Positions 16,226-24,864 of a stretch of 40,111 bases of DNA are shown one piece after another. Source of the stretch: Candidatus Competibacteraceae bacterium (GTDB lineage Bacteria; Pseudomonadota; Gammaproteobacteria; Competibacterales; Competibacteraceae); contig JAEUPW010000047.1 in NCBI GenBank assembly GCA_016790045.1, positions 1-40,111 on the forward strand, in the 5' to 3' direction. Both the position numbers and the translations under genes were made by a program. Every line of letters starts with the position of its first letter. Position 1 is the first letter of the stretch. The notes under the pieces are model-generated. The model made no database searches. It was not told the DNA's origin and saw only the letters and a list, made by a program, of their open reading frames with translations.

Positions 16226-17535
16226 TTTGCGCCGCTCAAACTGGCGGTGATGACCGGCGTTCCCACCGCTAACCCTTCGCCGGAGACCTCGGTCATCCGG
16301 CCATCGGAACTGCCGACCGTGACCGGCACGGCGACCGGCTGGCCGTCGCGCAACACCCAAAGTTGGCGCGGGCCGCCTTTTTTGTCGGACGCCACCCGTC
16401 CACCGCGCCGCCCCCCGCCCATTCCGCGCGGCGGACGCGGCATCAGGCTGGCAAGCAGGCCGCCGCCGGGTTTCGCTTCCGTCTCGGTCGGTGGCGGTGT
16501 GAACCGCAGCGCGGCATTCGGCGCGAGCAGCACGTTTTCCCGCTCGGCGGTAACGATTTCGGCGGTGGCGGTCATGCCGGGGCGCAGGCTCAAATCGTCG
16601 TTGTCGACCTTGAGAATCGTCTTGTAAGTCACGACGTTATTCACCGTTTCCGCCCCGAAACGCACCAGCGCGATGCGGGCCGGATAGCGCCGGTTGGGAT
16701 AAGCGTCCACGGTAAAAGTGGCGGACTGTTCCGGCTTGACCTGGCCGACATCGGCTTCATCGACATCGACCTGCAATTCCATTTGCGCCAAGCTTTCCGC
16801 CAGCTTGAACAGCACCGGCGCTTGCAGGGACGCCGCCACGGTTTGGCCGGGGTCGGCGGAGCGGGCCAGCACCACGCCGTCGATGGGCGAGCGGATCGAG
16901 GCTTTGGTCAGGTCGGTTTCGGTCGTGCGCAGGGTGGCGCGGGTTTCTTCGACCGATGCTTTGGCGCTGGCTTCGTCGGCGATGGCGCGCTCCAGCGCCG
17001 CTTCGGCGGTTTCGAGTTCGGCGGGCGCGGGCACTTTGCCGCCGCTCAATTTGGCGACTTGCCGCAAGCGGCCGAGACTGGCGCGGGTTTCCTTGACGGT
17101 GGCGGCGGCTTGCAGCACTTTGGCTTCGGCCGAGGCCATCCCGGCTTTGGCTTTGGCGATCTGGTCGGTGAGCTTGGCGACATTGAGCCGCGCCAGCACC
17201 TCGCCTTTTTTCACCCGGTCGTTGTAATCGACGAACACCGCTTCGATGGTGCCGGACAGCTCGCTGCCGACCTCGACTTCGTTGACCGGAGCCAGCTTGC
17301 CGGTGGCCGATACCGTAACCCGCAGATTGCCTTCGGCGAGCGGTTCGGTCTGATATTGCGGCGCGGCCTGGATTTCGGCCTGAGATTGAAAATAGCGGTA
17401 GCCGACAAACCCCAGCGCGGCCAGGACGGCGAGCGCCAGCGCCCAGCGGATGAAGCTGCCCGCGCGACTTGCCGAAGTTTCCGCGCCGACGATCTTGGCC
17501 AATTCAGCATCGGCGGTATTGAGGGGGGGATTCAC
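16222..17535 (-). CDS. HlyD/MacA-type periplasmic adaptor subunit
   Basis: 437 residues from a GTG start at 17535. The N-terminal TM anchor is near residues 25-43 (FIRWALALAVLAALGFVGY), followed by a biotinyl-lipoyl half (LAPVNEVEVGSELSGTIEAV), an alpha-helical hairpin of Ala/Glu-rich coiled coil (about 115-205), the second lipoyl half (SIRSPIDGVVLARSADPGQTV) and beta-barrel and membrane-proximal domains. A Gly/Arg/Pro-rich insert lies near the C-terminus (about 355-385). The GTG overlaps the stop of the outer-membrane gene (GTGA) and has aagga upstream. It bridges the inner-membrane ABC pump and the outer-membrane channel; substrates may be macrolides, lipopeptides, siderophores or toxins, not determinable here. 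Confidence 0.92.
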   Translation of the reverse strand: MNPPLNTADAELAKIVGAETSASRAGSFIRWALALAVLAALGFVGYRYFQSQAEIQAAPQYQTEPLAEGNLRVTVSATGKLAPVNEVEVGSELSGTIEAVFVDYNDRVKKGEVLARLNVAKLTDQIAKAKAGMASAEAKVLQAAATVKETRASLGRLRQVAKLSGGKVPAPAELETAEAALERAIADEASAKASVEETRATLRTTETDLTKASIRSPIDGVVLARSADPGQTVAASLQAPVLFKLAESLAQMELQVDVDEADVGQVKPEQSATFTVDAYPNRRYPARIALVRFGAETVNNVVTYKTILKVDNDDLSLRPGMTATAEIVTAERENVLLAPNAALRFTPPPTETEAKPGGGLLASLMPRPPRGMGGGRRGGRVASDKKGGPRQLWVLRDGQPVAVPVTVGSSDGRMTEVSGEGLAVGTPVITASLSGAK

Positions 17536-19025
17536 GGTCGGTTTCCTTGGGCAGAAGTAGCGACATTCGCGGCCGAGGCCGACCAACCGCCGCCCAGCGC
17601 CTTGTAGAGGCGGATCAGGGCGGAGATGTGCTCCGCCTGACTCGATTTCAGATTATCTTCAAGATTCAACACGCTGCGCTCGGTATCCAGCACGGTTTGG
17701 AAGTCGATGATGCCGGAGCTATAGCGTTGCCGGGCCAGCGTGGCCGCCGACCGCGCGGCCTGCACCGCTTCGATCAAATTCCGCTGCCGCTCGCGCGTGT
17801 TGGCCAGAGCGGCCAGCGTGTTTTCCACTTCGGCCAGCGCGTTCAATACCGTGGACTGGTAAGCGATGAAGGCTTGTTCCTGCACGGCGGTTTGAATTTC
17901 GATCTGCTGGCGGATGCGCCCGGCGTCGAAAATCGGCGCGGCGATGCTACCCGCGACCCCGCGCGCCAGCGCGCCAGCGCCCGCCAGCCCACCGAGGCTC
18001 AACGCTTCCAAGCCCAACGAGCCGCTCAAATTAAAACTGGGATAACGCGCCGCTTCCGCCACGCCCACGCGGGCGGTTTCGGCCGCCAACTGGCGCTCGG
18101 CGGCGCGCACATCGGGCCGTTGGCGCAGCGTGTCGGCGGGAATGCTGACGGTCACTCGCGCCGGTACGCGAGGAATGCCGGTCGGGTCGGAGAGGCGGCC
18201 GGTCAACGCGCCGGGCGACTGGCCGAGCAGGATTTCCAGCCGGTGTTGGGCTTCGGTAGCGCCGGTTTCGAGCGTCGGGATTTGGGCGCGGGTCTGGGCC
18301 AGATTCGAGCGGGCTTGCTCCACGTCCAGCGCGGAGACCAGTCCGGCCTGAGCGCGCCATTGCGCCAGTTGCAGGGTTTCCGCCTGCGAGGCGACATTGG
18401 CCTGGGCGATGGCCAACCGATCCTGATAAGCGCGCAGTTCCACGTAATTGAGCGCGACTTCGGCCACCAGCGAAACTTGCGTGGCGTATAAGTTGGCTTC
18501 GGTTGATTCCAAATCAGCTTGGGCCGCTTCCTCTCCACGCCGCGCGCTACCGAACACGTCGGGTTCCCAACTGGCGTCGAAACCGGCGCTGTACCGTTCG
18601 CGGGTGTTGCCGGTGCCGGTCTCAGTACCGTTTTTGGAGATACTGGCTGCACCGGAACTGGTGACGGTCGGAAAGCGATTGGCGCCGGCCAGGGCGCGGC
18701 GGGCGCGGGCTTCGCGCAATCTCGCCCGAGCGCTACGAAGATCGAGGCTGGTTTGCAGCGCTTGATCGATCAATTCGGCGAGCGCCGGATCGTCCAATCG
18801 CCGCCACCAGCTCGCCAGTTCGACCGGCTTGGCGGGCGAAACCGCGACCCGCGCCGCTGCCGCGCCTTGCCACGTCGCGGGAGCCGCCGGTTCGGGCGCA
18901 GTGTAATTTGGCCCGACCGCCGCGCAGCCGCCCAGCAGCAACGCGAACGCCGCTAGCAATGCCGTCGCTCGATGCCAGAATGCGGCAATGTCCGTCGCCA
19001 ACGGGCGGCAACCACTGGTTTTCAA
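17532..19025 (-). CDS. NodT-family outer-membrane efflux lipoprotein
   Basis: 497 residues from a TTG start at 19025, selected because caggag lies 9 bases upstream on the minus strand; an upstream in-frame extension to 19154 lacks a ribosome site. The N-terminus has a lipoprotein signal ending LLLGGC with lipidated Cys34, then VGPNYTAPEPAAPATW, the standard start of NodT/OprM-type factors. Two repeated OEP domains follow, including LRSARARLREARARRALAGAN and the second-half match TVLDTERSVLNLEDNL. It forms the outer-membrane channel of the adjacent MacAB-type pump. It is the first gene of the exporter operon; the promoter is not obvious. Confidence 0.92.
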   Translation of the reverse strand: MKTSGCRPLATDIAAFWHRATALLAAFALLLGGCAAVGPNYTAPEPAAPATWQGAAAARVAVSPAKPVELASWWRRLDDPALAELIDQALQTSLDLRSARARLREARARRALAGANRFPTVTSSGAASISKNGTETGTGNTRERYSAGFDASWEPDVFGSARRGEEAAQADLESTEANLYATQVSLVAEVALNYVELRAYQDRLAIAQANVASQAETLQLAQWRAQAGLVSALDVEQARSNLAQTRAQIPTLETGATEAQHRLEILLGQSPGALTGRLSDPTGIPRVPARVTVSIPADTLRQRPDVRAAERQLAAETARVGVAEAARYPSFNLSGSLGLEALSLGGLAGAGALARGVAGSIAAPIFDAGRIRQQIEIQTAVQEQAFIAYQSTVLNALAEVENTLAALANTRERQRNLIEAVQAARSAATLARQRYSSGIIDFQTVLDTERSVLNLEDNLKSSQAEHISALIRLYKALGGGWSASAANVATSAQGNRP

Positions 19026-19512
19026 TACTTGCTTCTCCTGTCGCGAAATGAATCGGCCGATTTCAGCCGAACACGCGATCTTCGGCCAGCCATCGCAACA
19101 ATTGTTTGTCATGCTCCATGAGACGATCCTGAATGTAATAGCCGTCGTCAGCATGGCGGGAAAAAGCGGCGTTGAGAAGAGTTGATCCCCCTCGCGTTGC
19201 TACTTCTCGAAGGGCGTCCGGTAGAAATAATCGCCGCAGCGATGGAAGTTACCGAAGACTAGCCAAATCGGTCCGGCGCTTGCCCTATCGAAGCTGGAAG
19301 CCAAGGTAACCGGGACAGCGGGTGAAGGAATCGATAGGATAGAACGTGCGTGCGACATCGCTGCCGACGCGCGCTTCGAGGTGCGAGCAGCCGGATGATC
19401 GCTGCTATTGCGAGGTTGATTTTATTGCCAAAGTTCGCGCCGAACAGCGAACGGTCGCCGATACTTCATCACACCCCTCCCCACCCTTCTCAAGCAGGGA
19501 GGAGATTTTCGG
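19026..19512. other. Intergenic region, no gene recognised
   Basis: 487 bp between the outer-membrane factor start and the end of the M23-like gene. Short + strand frames at 19346-19754 have unlikely composition and no ribosome site. The exporter promoter should lie here (minus strand, 19030-19250), but I cannot point to a convincing -35/-10. Confidence 0.35.
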
Positions 19513-20019
19513 TCAAGCGGGTATCTGGCCCCGAATGCAACCGGTCGGCTGTTGGTAGGTTCTCATTTTGCAGCCATCGAGATAATCGGCCGGGTCGATC
19601 AAATCCGAGCGGCGCTGGTAAGGAGGGTTGGAACGGACCGTCAACGGCCCAGAACCGCTGCCCTCGTAAAGCTCGAAGTGCAGCATCGAACTCACATACA
19701 TCTTGCCGACGTAAGCGATCAATCCGCCTTCCGAGACTGGGGAGCCTTTGGTGATGCCTGAAGCTAGCTTCTCGATTTCGCAATAGCGCACCAGCTTGCC
19801 CGAATCCAACCGGAATTCGACAGCATAGGTCCCGCGATAAAACAAGTAGGGTTTGGTCTCGACCACGCCGCCCTCAACCGCGTAGATTTCCGTTCCTCTC
19901 GGCGCGATAAGATCGCAGCCGGCGTGTTTTCTGTTGCCTTCATCGCGGTTCGCCCCAAAACGGCGTCCGCCTGTCTTGTAGCTCAGGGTCGGCCTGAACG
20001 GTAGCGGAAAAGTTGCCAT
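19513..20019 (-). CDS. M23/LytM-like protein lacking one catalytic His
   Basis: 168 residues, no signal peptide. A LytM fold is recognisable: H32 and D36 in RKHAGCDLIAPRG, the glycine-rich EIYAVEGGVV strand, and the last metal strand SSMLHFELYEG. In active M23 enzymes that strand reads HxH; here the first position is Met112 and only H114 remains, so zinc could still bind but the catalytic base is missing or supplied elsewhere. A long C-terminal tail (NPPYQRRSDLIDPADYL) follows. ATG 20019 is preceded by aggag. It is the last gene of a three-gene operon. The absence of a signal suggests cytoplasmic use or export by another route, such as a secretion-system effector; that is inference. Confidence 0.78.
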   Translation of the reverse strand: MATFPLPFRPTLSYKTGGRRFGANRDEGNRKHAGCDLIAPRGTEIYAVEGGVVETKPYLFYRGTYAVEFRLDSGKLVRYCEIEKLASGITKGSPVSEGGLIAYVGKMYVSSMLHFELYEGSGSGPLTVRSNPPYQRRSDLIDPADYLDGCKMRTYQQPTGCIRGQIPA

Positions 20020-20031
20020 GGTTTCTCCTAT

Positions 20032-20475
20032 TTAATCGTTGTGAGGGACTCTCTGACCGAGCAGGGCTTTGCGCGCGGCCCGGCGAAAGGCTTGAGCGTC
20101 AAAAGCCCCGCCATAAAACTCGACGACGAGCCGACCGCCGTTGAGATAAGGCGTCGGCTCCGTAGCGCCGGCGCTCATCTCGAACGCCACGCTTTTCGCC
20201 TGATGCTTGATCCGTTTCAAAGCCGTCTTGTCTTGCCTGCAAAGCGCATCTATTTCGGTTGTTAACGCCTTGACGGCTTGATAAAAGGCTTGCACGTCCT
20301 CGGCCGTCGCCACGCTTGAATCCAACACGCTGCCGGTTTCGGCGGGGACGCCCGCGCAAACGGTGGAACCGCCATTGGATGCGGCGGGTTGCAACGCGGC
20401 CACAGGTGGTGCCGCAAAAAGCACCAACGCGGCGACGAAAATCAAGCAGGCCGGTTTTGCTGACAGTCGATTCAT
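20032..20475 (-). CDS. Exported hypothetical protein, 147 aa
   Basis: The start ATG 20475 gives a typical signal peptide: MNRLSAKPACLIFVAALVLF, cut near PPVAA-LQ. The mature part is about 120 residues, mostly helical (VQAFYQAVKALTTEIDALCRQ), and contains three Cys in all, two of them mature. It lies 19 bp after the hydrolase gene and 12 bp before the M23-like gene. Located between two putative lytic or hydrolytic enzymes, it could be a periplasmic immunity or accessory protein; no family is recognised, so this is a positional idea only. A longer frame upstream runs into the hydrolase gene and is rejected. Confidence 0.65.
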   Translation of the reverse strand: MNRLSAKPACLIFVAALVLFAAPPVAALQPAASNGGSTVCAGVPAETGSVLDSSVATAEDVQAFYQAVKALTTEIDALCRQDKTALKRIKHQAKSVAFEMSAGATEPTPYLNGGRLVVEFYGGAFDAQAFRRAARKALLGQRVPHND

Positions 20476-20494
20476 GCTTGAAGCGCTCCGATCA

Positions 20495-21202
20495 TTAAAG
20501 AAAGGCTGGAATAAAGGTTCGCGGAAAGGCATCGTGGGCGAGATCCACCACATCGACATCGGCGTTCGCCAGGCCTGCGGCGAGAATTTTCTCCGCTTCC
20601 GCCTTGGGCTTGCGCGACCACTGATGGCTCGAAGCGCGCACCCGAAGACGCTTGGCAGCGTTGGCCTGGCACCAGTCGATCCATTGGCGGCCTTCGCCCG
20701 AATACATGCAATCAAACCCCCAGACTTGCCCGACTAGAGGCATATAAGCCGATGAGGAGTTCGCCGCCGCGCGCAGCGCCGCACCGCCGCCCGAATGCGC
20801 CGCCAGAATGATCGACGGCGGATTGGGCACTCGAACCGGACAGGGGCGCGGCGGATTGGCGTATTCGATCAAGACCCGCAAGCCGCCTTCGATCAAAGCG
20901 GTCAATCCAGCGCTGGTCTGAAACTGAAGAAAACTGGATTTATGCCCTCCCCAGGGCTGGACCAGCGCCACCCGTTTGCCGCTCAATAAAGGTCGCAAAT
21001 CCCGGTTGGCCGGATTGGAACGCAGATAGGCCGCCAAGTTGGCGGTTTGGTTGTGGCCGTGAAAATAAACCAGCATTGGCACCGCTTCGGCCATCGCCAC
21101 GCCCGCCGGCAAAAACGCCATCGCTTTGCCGATGGCGGATGCGTCCCGGTAGACCGAAAAAAAGTGCGTGGTGCCATTGGCATCAATCGTGGTCGTCACC
21201 AT
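20495..21202 (-). CDS. Alpha/beta-hydrolase-like protein
   Basis: 235 residues, no signal peptide. Features of an alpha/beta hydrolase are in order: an oxyanion-type strand MLVYFHGHN (residues 43-51), nucleophile elbow IILAAHSGGGAAL with Ser137 (A-H-S-G-G), an acidic residue in WGFDCMYSG and a late His in VVDLAHDAFP, giving a plausible Ser-Asp-His triad. The beginning MVTTTIDANGTTHFFSVYRD resembles hypothetical proteins in other proteobacteria (memory only). It leads an operon with an exported protein and an M23-like protein. Substrate unknown: an esterase or lipase acting on envelope lipid is possible. The ribosome site is weak (agaag). Confidence 0.72.
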   Translation of the reverse strand: MVTTTIDANGTTHFFSVYRDASAIGKAMAFLPAGVAMAEAVPMLVYFHGHNQTANLAAYLRSNPANRDLRPLLSGKRVALVQPWGGHKSSFLQFQTSAGLTALIEGGLRVLIEYANPPRPCPVRVPNPPSIILAAHSGGGAALRAAANSSSAYMPLVGQVWGFDCMYSGEGRQWIDWCQANAAKRLRVRASSHQWSRKPKAEAEKILAAGLANADVDVVDLAHDAFPRTFIPAFL

Positions 21203-21613
21203 GTTCAGGAGCTTCTCTGGTTGCGGATGCCAAATCCCAGTACCTCCATCGTAAAAACAGCTTATCTCGGTAGCGCTGGGGTACCGCGAGGCTATAGCAT
21301 TTTGTGCGCCAAAGCGGATTTTGGCTGTATCGGCCTCTAGGCCAGAGCTAACACCCTGTTAAAAGAGGTTATTTCTGGCTTAAACAAGCCTAAGGCCAGT
21401 GAGGCTCTGCTTCAAATCGAAACCACCCAGCCCAGTTTGAACAGACCAGACTAGCCGTTTGACCCGCTGCTCGCATTGCGGAGAACCGGATCGGATGCGG
21501 TGAAAAACGGTGCTTGAACTCATATCTCCGAGAGGGCGCGTCGCGAATCGTCTTTGGCTCGAGGCGTTCGCTGGCTCGCCCCGTCCGATACCAACATTAA
21601 GGTAATATCGAAC
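21203..21613. other. Intergenic region between divergent genes
   Basis: 411 bp between the minus-strand hydrolase and DUF924. It holds a short symmetrical segment, taacaccctgtta (near 21349-21361), and AT-richer patches likely to be promoters, but no recognisable gene. A minus-strand frame covering 21380-21829 overlaps DUF924 and is not credible. Confidence 0.35.
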
Positions 21614-22177
21614 ATGACTGATCCGACAACCGTTGCCCGCCCCGAAGACCTGATCGCGTTTTGGTTCGCGGAATCCTCTCAAGCGCGCTGGTTCGATTCC
21701 ACTGTGGCATTCGATCAAACCTTGCGCGAGCGATTCCTGGCGACCTATCGCGCGGCGGCGGATGGTCAATTGGCGGAATGGGAGCAAACGCCGGCCGGCG
21801 CGCTGGCCTTGGCCATCGCGCTCGATCAATTTCCGCTGAACATGTTTCGGGGCAAGCCCGAGAGCTTCGCCACCGAAGCCGCCGCCCGCGCGGTCGCCGA
21901 GCGCGCCATCGCCCGCGAGTTTGATCGCGAGCTAAAACCCATGGAGCGCCTATTTTTATATCTGCCGTTCATGCACAGCGAAAACTTGGCCGACCAAGAC
22001 CGCTCGGTCCAGTGGTTCGATCGATTGGGATTGGACGACAGCGCGCGTTTCGCCCGCCACCACCGCGACTTAATTGTCCGATTCGGCCGTTTTCCGCACC
22101 GCAACGCTATACTGGGACGGGATAACACCGCCGAGGAAATCGCTTATCTGGCCTCGCCCGAAGCGTTCCACGGCTAA
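21614..22177 (+). CDS. DUF924 family protein
   Basis: 187 residues matching the DUF924 family (PF06041) along its full length: ARPEDLIAFWFAESSQARWF at the start, GALALAIALDQFPLNMFRG, RLFLYLPFMHSENLADQDRS and VRFGRFPHRNAILGRDNT. The family is all-helical, related to tetratricopeptide-like folds, and found widely in proteobacteria and eukaryotes with no known biochemical function. The conserved His and Asp clusters suggest binding but no reaction is established. The start ATG 21614 has aaggt about 10 bases upstream. The following DUF808 gene starts 61 bp later on the same strand. Confidence 0.9.
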   Translation: MTDPTTVARPEDLIAFWFAESSQARWFDSTVAFDQTLRERFLATYRAAADGQLAEWEQTPAGALALAIALDQFPLNMFRGKPESFATEAAARAVAERAIAREFDRELKPMERLFLYLPFMHSENLADQDRSVQWFDRLGLDDSARFARHHRDLIVRFGRFPHRNAILGRDNTAEEIAYLASPEAFHG

Positions 22178-22238
22178 AAAACGGCCAGCACGAATCCCGA
22201 CTTACATCTTAATCTACATCGATTTTAGGAGTTTCCGC

Positions 22239-23204
22239 ATGGCGGGTACCAGCCTTTTGGCCCTGATTGACGATATCGCCTCCGTGCTCGACGACGTGGC
22301 CTTGATGACCAAAGTGGCGGCGAAGAAGACCGCCGGGGTGCTGGGCGACGATCTGGCGCTAAACGCCGAACAAGTGTCCGGGGTGCGGGCCGAGCGGGAA
22401 CTGCCGGTGGTGTGGGCGGTGGCCAAAGGCTCGATGGTGAACAAGGCGATTCTGGTGCCGGCCGCGCTGCTGATCACCGCTGTCGCGCCTTGGGCCGTCA
22501 CGCCGTTGCTGATGGTCGGGGGCGCGTTCCTGTGCTACGAAGGCTTCGAGAAAGTGGTGCACAAATTCTTCCATCCGCCGCAGAAAGAGGAAGCCGAACA
22601 CGCCGAAGAACTCAAGGCGCTCGCCGATCCCAACGTCGACATGGTGGCTTTCGAGAAGGAAAAGATCAAAGGCGCGATTCGCACCGATTTTATTCTCTCG
22701 GCGGAAATCGTCGTCATCGCGCTGGGCACGGTCCAAAATGCCTCTTTCTCCATTCAAGTCGCCGTCATCACCGGCATCGCCGTGCTGATGACTGTCGGCG
22801 TTTACGGGCTGGTGGCCGGCATCGTAAAGATGGATGACGCCGGTTTTTACCTGATGAAAGCGCAGGAAGACACCGGCCTCGGCGCGATGAAACGGGGCTT
22901 GGGCGCGCTGCTTTTGAAGATCGCGCCCTATTTGATGAAGTCGCTGGCTTACATCGGCACGGCGGCGATGTTCCTGGTGGGCGGCGGCATTCTGCTGCAC
23001 GGCTTGCCTTATTCCCACGAGGTGACGCACGCCATCGAAACCGCAGTACACGGCATCCCCGGCATCGGCGGCCTGTTGACGTTCCTTGCGCCCGGTTTGT
23101 TGAATATCCTGATCGGCGTCGGAGCGGGCGCGTTGGTGTTGGCGGGCGTCAATAAAATCAATGACTTGCTCGGAAGATCCAAAAACGGTCCCCATCCTGC
23201 CTGA
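22239..23204 (+). CDS. DUF808 family inner-membrane protein (YedI-like)
   Basis: 321 residues of the DUF808/YedI family (PF05661). The N-terminal block [20 protein letters not shown] and [21 protein letters not shown] is diagnostic. About six TM segments follow, including [20 protein letters not shown] and [21 protein letters not shown] cytosolic loop ([20 protein letters not shown]) is rich in charged residues. Function is unknown; it resides in the inner membrane. The ATG at 22239 is chosen because taggag lies about 8 bases upstream; a frame extension to 22074 overlaps DUF924. Confidence 0.92.
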   Translation: MAGTSLLALIDDIASVLDDVALMTKVAAKKTAGVLGDDLALNAEQVSGVRAERELPVVWAVAKGSMVNKAILVPAALLITAVAPWAVTPLLMVGGAFLCYEGFEKVVHKFFHPPQKEEAEHAEELKALADPNVDMVAFEKEKIKGAIRTDFILSAEIVVIALGTVQNASFSIQVAVITGIAVLMTVGVYGLVAGIVKMDDAGFYLMKAQEDTGLGAMKRGLGALLLKIAPYLMKSLAYIGTAAMFLVGGGILLHGLPYSHEVTHAIETAVHGIPGIGGLLTFLAPGLLNILIGVGAGALVLAGVNKINDLLGRSKNGPHPA

Positions 23205-23242
23205 GCTTCCTTCACGTTCTTGGCCCAAAGGAAAAACCCGTC

Positions 23243-24169
23243 ATGTCCAACGCGCCGTCAACCTCCAATGCCGCTTCCGCGGAAAAACTCCGCGACCGGG
23301 AACGCTATCTGGCGAAACTGATCGTGCCGCCCGGCAAGCGAATCGTTTTGGCCGAGGATTACAACCCGTCGTTTACCGCCGACTTTACCCACAAAAAAGA
23401 AGCCGAACAGCAACTTGCGGAAAACATCGCCGAACTGGCCAAGTATCAGGAGATTTTGTACGCCCAGAACACCTATGCGCTGCTGCTCGTTTTTCAGGCC
23501 ATGGACGCCGCCGGCAAGGATGGCGCGATCAAGCACGTGCTGTCCGGGGTCAATCCCCAAGGCTGTCAGGTTTACAGTTTCAAGACGCCTTCCAGTGAAG
23601 AGCTGGATCACGATTACTTGTGGCGGAGCGCGAAGCGGTTGCCGGAACGGGGCCGGATCGGCGTTTTTAATCGCTCTTATTACGAAGAAGTGCTGGTGGT
23701 GCGGGTGCATCCCGAATTTTTGGACGCCCAACAACTGCCCGATTCCGCCCGCGACAACATTTGGAAGCGGCGCTTCGAGCAGATCAACGCCTTTGAAAAA
23801 TATTTGTTCGAAAACGGGATCGTGGTGCTGAAATTTTTTCTGAACGTCTCCAAGGAAGAACAGCGCCAGCGCTTTCTGGCGCGCATCGACGAACCCGAGA
23901 AAAATTGGAAGTTTGCCACCGCTGATGTCAAGGAACGCGGCTTCTGGGACGATTACCAGCGGGCTTACGAAGACTGTCTCAACCATACCAGCACCGAATG
24001 GGCTCCCTGGCACGTCGTGCCGGCCGACCGCAAATGGTTCACCCGGCTGGCGGTATCGGAAATCGTTATCCGCACTCTCAAGCAGTTGAACTTGCGCTAT
24101 CCCGAAGTGAGCGAGGATCGGCGGCGCGAATTGCTGGAGATTCGGAAGCTGCTGGAGGCGGAAGGCTGA
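23243..24169 (+). CDS. ppk2: Polyphosphate kinase 2 (class III-like)
   Basis: 308 residues of the PPK2 family, which use polyphosphate to phosphorylate nucleotides. Visible motifs: Walker A in [15 protein letters not shown] (DAAGKDG at 88-94), [20 protein letters not shown], Walker B region [18 protein letters not shown], the Arg-rich lid ([22 protein letters not shown]) and [17 protein letters not shown]. Single-domain size and the order of motifs fit class III enzymes that accept AMP and ADP; class assignment is from pattern memory and needs a tree. The ATG at 23243 follows a weak ribosome site (aaagga ahead of it). A polyphosphate-based energy or stress role agrees with a polyphosphate-cycling organism. 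Confidence 0.93.
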   Translation: MSNAPSTSNAASAEKLRDRERYLAKLIVPPGKRIVLAEDYNPSFTADFTHKKEAEQQLAENIAELAKYQEILYAQNTYALLLVFQAMDAAGKDGAIKHVLSGVNPQGCQVYSFKTPSSEELDHDYLWRSAKRLPERGRIGVFNRSYYEEVLVVRVHPEFLDAQQLPDSARDNIWKRRFEQINAFEKYLFENGIVVLKFFLNVSKEEQRQRFLARIDEPEKNWKFATADVKERGFWDDYQRAYEDCLNHTSTEWAPWHVVPADRKWFTRLAVSEIVIRTLKQLNLRYPEVSEDRRRELLEIRKLLEAEG

Positions 24170-24242
24170 GCAATAGCGGCAACAACTTCGTGATGGAGGA
24201 CGGTAAGAGTTGGAAGATGATTGACCCAGGTCGATCCGGATC

Positions 24243-24566
24243 ATGAAAGCGGCGATCCCTTCAGAACGTCACGAAACGATCCGCCAAGAGCTTAGAAGAC
24301 TGCTCAGCGAAAGAAAATGGGCCGTTAACGCGCTGTCCAAAGCTGTCCGTTTATCTGAAAAAGAAATTTACGCTCACCTTGAGCTCCTGCGACGCGCGGG
24401 CTTGCTGTCGATCGTTCCCGCTGAATGCGGTGATTGCCGCTATGCGTTCGCCGGCCGGGAGAAGGCCAAAAAACCGAGCAAATGCCCGAAATGCAAGGGC
24501 ACTTATATCAATCCCCCCCTGTTCACGCTGAAGTCGAAACAGGCAGGCACCGCAATATCGCTGTAG
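24243..24566 (+). CDS. Winged-helix DNA-binding protein with C-terminal Zn ribbon
   Basis: 107 residues matching the COG3357-type layout of an HTH fused to a zinc ribbon. The N-terminal winged helix is at about 8-58 (ETIRQELRRLLSERKWAVNAL, then SEKEIYAHLELLRRAGL), and the ribbon has four Cys, C62/C65 in AECGDCRYAF and C81/C84 in SKCPKCKGTYI. Likely a cytoplasmic transcriptional regulator; the target is unknown. The ATG at 24243 has no strong ribosome site. It lies 73 bp after ppk2 on the same strand and may be cotranscribed. Confidence 0.82.
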   Translation: MKAAIPSERHETIRQELRRLLSERKWAVNALSKAVRLSEKEIYAHLELLRRAGLLSIVPAECGDCRYAFAGREKAKKPSKCPKCKGTYINPPLFTLKSKQAGTAISL

Positions 24567-24663
24567 CCAGGGCAACCTTCGCGCCCATGGCCAACGCCTC
24601 ATCGCCCATCCGACACACATCGAAATCCGTCGCGAACGCGGGTCGGCCACATATTAATTTTTA

Positions 24664-24683
24664 TTTATCAAACAGTTGATAAA
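24664..24683. repeat. Inverted repeat tttatcaa-acag-ttgataaa
   Basis: An 8-bp perfect dyad with a 4-base loop (24664-24671, 24676-24683), flanked by T- and A-runs on both sides, 98 bases past the HTH-Zn-ribbon gene. It fits a bidirectional intrinsic terminator (stem plus T-run) or an operator. Confidence 0.45.
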
Positions 24684-24769
24684 AATTTAGCCGCGCGCAA
24701 TCAGCTCTAGTCATTAGTTTTATAGCGAGTAGTCTTTAGCTGTCACGACCCGTTATCTTGGACTAATTT

Positions 24770-24799
24770 TTGCTTATTTTTAGAAAGGTGTGCTATCGT
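24770..24799 (+). promoter_or_regulatory. Possible sigma-70 promoter of the ATP-grasp gene
   Basis: TTGCTT (24770-24775), an 18-bp spacer, and TATCGT (24794-24799) preceded by TGC (extended -10). Located in an AT-rich leader 66 bases before the ATG at 24865. Confidence 0.35.
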
Positions 24800-24864
24800 T
24801 ATGTGACAAACGCCCGCTTAAATCAATTTTTAGCATAAACTATCTCTGGTGTTGAGTGGTCTTG

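Noticed and set aside
21340..21410. Possible insertion-sequence end (taacaccctgtta and near-repeats of ggccag/gctctg)
   Set aside because: Short, imperfect, and no transposase fragment could be read nearby.
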